This document shows, piece by piece, positions 5,352 through 9,191 of a DNA stretch of 9,191 nt. Position 1 is the first letter of the stretch; every line of letters begins with the position of its first letter. Source of the DNA: Bacteroidales bacterium UBA3824 (GTDB taxonomy: Bacteria; Bacteroidota; Bacteroidia; Bacteroidales; UBA3824); contig DGIK01000150.1 in assembly GCA_002393195.1 (NCBI GenBank), positions 1 to 9,191 of the forward strand, given 5' to 3'. The notes beneath the pieces are model-generated. The model worked only from the letters and a program-made list of their open reading frames with translations. It was not told the DNA's origin and ran no database searches. Made by a program: the position numbers and the translations under genes.

Positions 5352-6395
5352 ATGAAAAAACTATTTTTTTCGTTGCTGACACTTGCAATGTATGCCATGC
5401 CGATCGTTGCCAATGCGCAGCAACAGGAAACCGTAACTGTAGTGGCTGTGGGCGACGTGATGCTTGGCAGCATATTGCCCAACCGTTCTTACCTGCCGCC
5501 CGCCGGCGAGGAAAACCACCTTTTTGACGAGGTGAAGCCTTATTTTGACGGCGATGTTGTATTTTGCAACGTGGAAGGCACTTTCACCGACAATACGCTC
5601 GGCGCCAAACGTTGCAACAATCCTTCGCAATGTTATACTTTTGGAATGCCCACTTCGTATGCCAAGGTTTACAGGGATGCGGGTTTCAATCTCGTGAGCG
5701 TCGCCAACAATCATAGCGGCGATTTCAGCGACTATGGCAAGAAAAACGCCCGCCGACTTTTCGACAGTCTCGGCATCAATTGGGCTGGTTTTGTTGATAA
5801 GCCGACCGCAGAGTTCACCATCAACGGTGTGAAATATGGTTTTTGCGCCTTTGCACCCAATAGTGGCACGGTCTCCATCAACGATATGGAGGGCGCGAAA
5901 AACATCGTTAAAAAACTTGCAGAGACCTGCGACATTGTTATCGTGTCTATCCACGGCGGTGCGGAAGGACGTTCCTATCAGCACGTGCCAAGGACTGTGG
6001 AGCATTGTTTTGGCGAGACACGCGGCAATGTCTATCTCTTTGCGCATACAATGATAGACAATGGTGCAGATATTGTGCTCGGTCATGGCCCACACGTAAC
6101 ACGCGCCGTTGAGATTTACAAAAACAGATTCATTGCATATTCGATGGGCAATTTTGCCACTTACAGCAATGTGAGCATCACTGGCGAGAGCGGCCTCGCG
6201 CCTATCTTCCGCGTCAAGATGGACAAGAGTGGCAATTTTGTTTCAGCCGAGACTGTTGCAACGTATCAGGTGAAAGGCAAAGGCCCACTCATCGACCCTC
6301 AGAAGCGCGTCATCAAGGTAATCCAAAATCTCACCAAAGCCGACTTCAAGGACAATCTGCCGAATATCAGCGACGAGGGAAAGATTACGAAGTAA
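5352..6395 (+). CDS. CapA-family secreted metallophosphatase-like protein
   Basis: The 347-residue protein belongs to the CapA/PgsA (PGA_cap) family, calcineurin-like phosphoesterase-fold proteins first linked to poly-gamma-glutamate capsules; many have no known substrate. A signal peptide (about 1-22, MKKLFF, hydrophobic core, ANA before QQQ) sends it to the periplasm. Family motifs are in order: VGDVMLG (33-39), NVEG (73-76), ANNHSGDFSDYG (118-129), IHGGAEG (200-206), LGHGPHV (243-249) and YSMGNF (263-268); the Asp, Asn and His residues are the likely metal ligands. Cys88 and Cys94 could form a disulfide. ATG 5352 is chosen for the signal peptide; the frame is open upstream only because it overlaps the regulator gene. 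It is probably cotranscribed with the regulator. No PgsB/PgsC ligase genes are near, so capsule synthesis should not be assumed. Confidence 0.9.
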   Translation: MKKLFFSLLTLAMYAMPIVANAQQQETVTVVAVGDVMLGSILPNRSYLPPAGEENHLFDEVKPYFDGDVVFCNVEGTFTDNTLGAKRCNNPSQCYTFGMPTSYAKVYRDAGFNLVSVANNHSGDFSDYGKKNARRLFDSLGINWAGFVDKPTAEFTINGVKYGFCAFAPNSGTVSINDMEGAKNIVKKLAETCDIVIVSIHGGAEGRSYQHVPRTVEHCFGETRGNVYLFAHTMIDNGADIVLGHGPHVTRAVEIYKNRFIAYSMGNFATYSNVSITGESGLAPIFRVKMDKSGNFVSAETVATYQVKGKGPLIDPQKRVIKVIQNLTKADFKDNLPNISDEGKITK

Positions 6396-6418
6396 TTGAA
6401 GTGATTGAAATAATTGAA
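6392..6418. repeat. 9-bp tandem repeat at the capA stop
   Basis: Three consecutive 9-bp units (GTAATTGAA, GTGATTGAA, ATAATTGAA) start 1 base before the capA TAA at 6393-6395. They share ATTGAA with the heptad array at the coaD stop. Confidence 0.5.
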
Positions 6419-6421
6419 TAA

Positions 6422-6465
6422 AAAAAAACACCGCCGATGATTTGGAAACATGGCGGTGTTTTTTT
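6422..6465. terminator. Strong bidirectional intrinsic terminator
   Basis: AAAAAAACACCGCC (6422-6435) and GGCGGTGTTTTTTT (6452-6465) form a perfect 14-bp stem around a 16-base loop. The GC-rich part CACCGCC/GGCGGTG is flanked by A- and T-runs, giving a U-tract in both directions. It ends the regulator-capA transcript on the plus strand, and the porin transcript on the minus strand. Confidence 0.9.
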
Positions 6466-6485
6466 GTTGTAGTATTGTGTGCATT

Positions 6486-6513
6486 GTAGAGACGCGATTA
6501 ATCGCGTCTCTAC
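6486..6513. repeat. Perfect 28-bp palindrome
   Basis: GTAGAGACGCGATT (6486-6499) is followed without a spacer by its exact reverse complement (6500-6513). It lies between the terminator and the porin stop codon (6523-6525). From memory, palindromes with GTAGAGACG outer arms and variable centres are dispersed in Bacteroidetes and cyanobacterial genomes, so this is probably one copy of a mobile or REP-like intergenic family. Confidence 0.75.
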
Positions 6514-6522
6514 GGTGTATGC

Positions 6523-7125
6523 CTATTCTGGCAGCCAAACGCCGAATGTGATCATGAACATATTGTTGTGAGCTTTATTTTGGGTCGAACCAAACTCGTG
6601 GAATCCTATTTCAAAATCAAAACCTACGTATGCAGCGTCATAGAATGTGGCGCCAACGCCCATCTGGATGCCCATGTCGAAATTAGCGACACCCATATCC
6701 CCTTCTTTGTCTTTGAATACGTGAATTTTTTGACCCAAAATTTCATCTTTGCTCTTTCCTGCAAAACCGAATCCGAAGTAGGGTCCTACATGCGGGTCGA
6801 TTTTGATGTCGCTGGTAACATCAAGGTTGTACTTCAAGACAATCGGCACTTCGATGTGGTGTGAGTGGATTTTGATGTCGAACTCATTGTCTGTCTTCCA
6901 GTTGCGTTGAACGTAGAATGCGCCAGGTTGGAGGCTGAGTACGTCGGCGAGTTCTATGTTATAGACGACGCCGAGATGAAGACCAACGTTTGATTTGTAA
7001 TCGTCTTTCCAGTCGCCACGGAAACTTGCGAAGTCCATACCAATCCTTGCGCCGATTTGGGCGGTGGCTACTGTCGCGGTGGCAATCAGTACAGCCAGAA
7101 TTGTTAGAATCTTTTTCATAATCAA
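6523..7125 (-). CDS. Outer-membrane beta-barrel (porin-like) protein
   Basis: This 200-residue product has a signal peptide (MKKILTILAV, hydrophobic core, TATA before Gln) and a mature part of alternating hydrophobic/polar strands rich in Gly and aromatic residues. Examples are IGARIGMDFASF, VGLHLGVVYNIEL, LSLQPGAFYVQRNW, VGPYFGFGFAG and a final MFMITFGVWLPE. This matches the small 8-stranded OMP_b-brl_2-type barrels common in Bacteroidetes. It sits in the outer membrane; transport or structural role unknown. Two in-frame ATGs (7125 and 7119, MIMKK) are both possible; the second gives the more typical signal start. A TAAATTTG promoter lies at 7167-7174 and its transcript ends at the shared terminator at 6422-6465. 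Confidence 0.88.
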   Translation of the reverse strand: MIMKKILTILAVLIATATVATAQIGARIGMDFASFRGDWKDDYKSNVGLHLGVVYNIELADVLSLQPGAFYVQRNWKTDNEFDIKIHSHHIEVPIVLKYNLDVTSDIKIDPHVGPYFGFGFAGKSKDEILGQKIHVFKDKEGDMGVANFDMGIQMGVGATFYDAAYVGFDFEIGFHEFGSTQNKAHNNMFMITFGVWLPE

Positions 7126-7166
7126 TGAAATTTAGTTGTATTAATTTAGTTTATCTATTGATGCTG

Positions 7167-7174
7167 CAAATTTA
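7167..7174 (-). promoter_or_regulatory. -7 promoter element for the porin gene
   Basis: The minus strand reads TAAATTTG followed by CAG, an exact TAnnTTTG match, 41 bp upstream of the first porin ATG. A weak -33-like ATTG lies at 7192-7195, spaced 17 bp. Confidence 0.6.
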
Positions 7175-7231
7175 GTAATTTTTTTTAACATCAATATTAA
7201 TTTTTGGATAAATAAACAATCGGATTTTGTG

Positions 7232-7239
7232 TAATTTTG
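7232..7239 (+). promoter_or_regulatory. -7 promoter element just before the MATE gene
   Basis: TAATTTTG followed by CA fits the same consensus but ends only 4 bases before the ATG at 7244. Transcription from it would begin at about the start codon itself, implying a leaderless or nearly leaderless message, or else translation from Met11/Met12 at 7274/7277. Confidence 0.5.
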
Positions 7240-7243
7240 CACC

Positions 7244-8593
7244 ATGAATACATCGTCGCAACAGTATGACCGCATGATGACCGTCCCGGTCAACCGGCTG
7301 ATACCGTCGCTCGCTGTGCCAACGGTGCTTAGCATGATGACGTCGGCTCTTTATAATACCGCCGACACATGGTTTGTCTCGCACCTTGGCGACGCGGCTA
7401 CGGCTGCCATTGGTGTCAATTTTCCTTTGGTTGCGATAATCCAGGCTCTCGGTTTTTGGATTGGAATGGGTGCGGCGAGCAACATTTCGCGGTTTTTGGG
7501 CAGGAGGATGATTTTCAAGGCCAATATTGTGGCGATGTCGTCGGTGGTGCTATCGGTGGTGTTTGGCATATTGGCGATGATAGTTGGCATTGTGTTCAAC
7601 AAGGAAGTGGTGAGTTTTATGGGTGCTACGGAGACCATACTCCCCTACGCTCAGGAGTATTCAAGGATTATATTTTGGGGTGCGCCGCTGTCGTGTGCGA
7701 TGTTTGTGTTCAACAATTTGTTGAGGTCGCAGGGGCGGGCTTTTTTTGCGATGATTGGCATTGTGTCTGGCTCTGTAATCAACCTTTTTATGGATCCATT
7801 TTTCATCTTTACTCTCAATCTTGGAATCTCCGGCGCGGCACTCTCCACGCTGCTCAGTCAGGCGATAAGTCTTTCGGTGATGTTTGTAGCGTTGCGCAAG
7901 GATGGCAGTCTTATTCGGTTGAATATCAAATATATATCTAAAATTACAGGTGTTTATCTCCTGATATTGTCCACGGGGCTGCCTTCGCTATTGAGGCAGG
8001 GATGCAGCGCGTTGGCAACAGTATTGCTCAACCGTGCGGGCGCATGTTATGGCGACGCGGCGGTGGCGGCTATGTCGATTGTGGGCAAGATAAGTTTCTT
8101 GGCGGGGTCGGTTGTAGTGGGCTTTGGACAGGGATTCCAGCCTGTGGTCGGTTTTGCATACGGCGCGGGCAACTATACAAGGGTCAAGAAATCGTATTTC
8201 TTTTCTTTGGCTGTAATGACCTCGCTCTTTGTGGTAAACGGCATATTGTGCGGAATGTTTCCGGAGCAGATAATGAGGCTGTTCAACGTTGAGAGTCAGG
8301 ACGTAATCGAGATTGGCGCGTTTACCCTTGCGTTGTTTAGTTTTTCGATGCCGTTTCAGACGCTTGTAATACTTGCCAACATGCTGCTTCAAGTGACGGG
8401 GCAGAAGTTGCTGGCTTCCATGACGTCGCTAATGCGCCAAGGGATTATTTATATACCTTATATAATAGTGATGCCGCATTTCTTTGGATTGCGTGCTGTG
8501 CAGACCGTGCAGCCGGTGTCCGACATCGTTTCAGGCATTTTCTGCGCATTGGTTACATGGCATTTTTTCAAACATAAATTGTCGCAAAAATAG
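7244..8593 (+). CDS. MATE-family multidrug efflux transporter
   Basis: The 449-residue protein is an inner-membrane transporter of the MATE family, which exports cationic drugs or metabolites in exchange for Na+ or H+. It has two MatE repeats (about 20-180 and 235-400) and around 12 hydrophobic segments. Characteristic stretches are PVNRLIPSLAVPTVLSMM, SALYNTADTWFVSHLGDAATAAIG and, in the second half, GKISFLAGSVVVGFGQGFQPVVGFAYGAGNY. The substrate cannot be told from sequence. The start at 7244 is kept because its N-terminus (SSQQYDRM before PVNRLI) resembles family members as I recall them, although the promoter position argues for Met11 or Met12. It is divergent from the porin gene and converges with the phosphatase gene with a single base between stops. 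Confidence 0.93.
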   Translation: MNTSSQQYDRMMTVPVNRLIPSLAVPTVLSMMTSALYNTADTWFVSHLGDAATAAIGVNFPLVAIIQALGFWIGMGAASNISRFLGRRMIFKANIVAMSSVVLSVVFGILAMIVGIVFNKEVVSFMGATETILPYAQEYSRIIFWGAPLSCAMFVFNNLLRSQGRAFFAMIGIVSGSVINLFMDPFFIFTLNLGISGAALSTLLSQAISLSVMFVALRKDGSLIRLNIKYISKITGVYLLILSTGLPSLLRQGCSALATVLLNRAGACYGDAAVAAMSIVGKISFLAGSVVVGFGQGFQPVVGFAYGAGNYTRVKKSYFFSLAVMTSLFVVNGILCGMFPEQIMRLFNVESQDVIEIGAFTLALFSFSMPFQTLVILANMLLQVTGQKLLASMTSLMRQGIIYIPYIIVMPHFFGLRAVQTVQPVSDIVSGIFCALVTWHFFKHKLSQK

Positions 8594-8594
8594 T

Positions 8595-9191
8595 TTAGAT
8601 GCGGATACCGATGAGCAGTTGGTCGTCGAGCTGAGGGGCTTTGATGTCGGTGAGTCCGGCGAGGAATGCGCCTATGCGCCAGTTGTCAACTGAGGATTCA
8701 ATGATTTTTTTTTGAGCTGGAAGGTCAAAAAACGACATCTCGGTCAATATATTCTGTAATTGACGCGAGCCAAATTTAGTGATGCCGTCCTCGTATCCAA
8801 ATTGGTCGGATATTCCGTCGGAGAATGCGTACACCATATCGCCATTTTGGATAGCAATCTTGTGGTCGTTGAAAGTCTCGTTTTTGCGCATTGGATTGTG
8901 CCCTATGCTCATCTTGTCGGGCTTGTACTCATACAGAGTGCCGTCTCGTACAACGATTAGCGGACGTTTGGCTCCGGCATAGTCGATGGTCATGGTATCG
9001 CGGTTGATGATGACGAGAGCCACGTCTATACCGTCGAGGAAATATTGCTCCTCGTCGAAAACGAAAGACCTTACGAAAGCCGCTTTGAGCGATTCGAGGA
9101 TTTCGGCGGCTGATTTGTGCGCATTGCGCCACACGATGTCGTTGAGCATGGAGATGCCGTACATGCTCAGCAATGCGCCCGGCACGCCGTG
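8595..9191 (-). CDS. SpoIIE/PP2C-type serine phosphatase, N-terminus missing
   Basis: The frame is open through the right edge; 198 C-terminal residues are visible and begin HGVPGALLSMYG, the catalytic GHGVPGA motif of the SpoIIE phosphatase domain. The GTG at 9185 is an internal Val, not the start. Further on are LDGIDVAL (52-59 of the fragment), AFSDGISDQFG (122-132) and QLDDQLLIGIRI (187-198); the Asp residues D56, D125, D129 and D189/D190 are those expected to bind the metal pair, so the domain looks active. In this family the missing N-terminus usually carries sensor modules such as TPR, GAF, PAS or 7TM domains, and the usual substrate is an anti-anti-sigma factor; neither is visible here. 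Its stop is one base from the MATE stop. Confidence 0.92.
   Translation of the reverse strand, partial: HGVPGALLSMYGISMLNDIVWRNAHKSAAEILESLKAAFVRSFVFDEEQYFLDGIDVALVIINRDTMTIDYAGAKRPLIVVRDGTLYEYKPDKMSIGHNPMRKNETFNDHKIAIQNGDMVYAFSDGISDQFGYEDGITKFGSRQLQNILTEMSFFDLPAQKKIIESSVDNWRIGAFLAGLTDIKAPQLDDQLLIGIRI

Noticed and set aside
5352..6395. Poly-gamma-glutamate capsule biosynthesis locus
   Set aside because: Only the CapA-like protein is present; no CapB/CapC-type ligase genes are nearby, and many CapA homologues occur without capsules.
9183..9185. GTG as the start codon of the phosphatase
   Set aside because: It encodes Val within the catalytic GHGVPGA motif, and the frame continues upstream with His-Gly to the window edge.

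Overview
The window reads like a chromosome segment of a Bacteroidales/Bacteroidetes bacterium, probably from an uncultured or metagenome-derived lineage. The evidence is a recurring TAnnTTTGCA promoter element in front of most genes, starts without clear Shine-Dalgarno sequences, a Bacteroidetes-type lipoprotein and small beta-barrel porin, and a CoaD, an EFR1-type flavodoxin-ferredoxin and a SpoIIE-type phosphatase with sequences typical of that phylum. I see no tRNA, rRNA, CRISPR array, integrase or insertion sequence.

Layout, left to right. (1) 1-725, minus: a HipA/CtkA-like kinase-fold gene cut by the left edge. (2) 726-1206: about 480 bases without a protein gene. It is almost free of C on the plus strand, has an AT-rich direct repeat, a G-quadruplex-like motif, and a pair of 23-bp GC-rich repeats that form hairpins. 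(3) 1207-2656, minus: coaD followed by a PflX-like radical SAM gene, joined by a heptad AT-rich tandem repeat; probably one operon. (4) 2756-3532, plus: a flavodoxin plus 2[4Fe-4S] ferredoxin protein, divergent from coaD. (5) 3568-4506, minus: an uncharacterised lipoprotein. (6) 4660-6395, plus: a LuxR-type regulator whose receiver domain has lost every catalytic residue, followed 20 bp later by a secreted CapA-family metallophosphatase-like protein; a strong bidirectional terminator ends this unit. (7) 6486-6513: a perfect 28-bp palindrome. (8) 6523-7125, minus: an outer-membrane beta-barrel protein. (9) 7244-8593, plus: a MATE efflux transporter. (10) 8595-9191, minus: a SpoIIE/PP2C-type phosphatase cut by the right edge, ending one base from the MATE stop.

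Most of the segment is housekeeping or cell-envelope genes in short, alternating transcription units. The unit that looks least ordinary is the degenerate-receiver regulator with its capA partner, facing a surface lipoprotein gene across mirrored promoters. This arrangement suggests a phosphorylation-independent switch for an envelope function, but that role is inference. The left-hand intergenic region next to the HipA-like gene is the most unusual non-coding DNA in the window.
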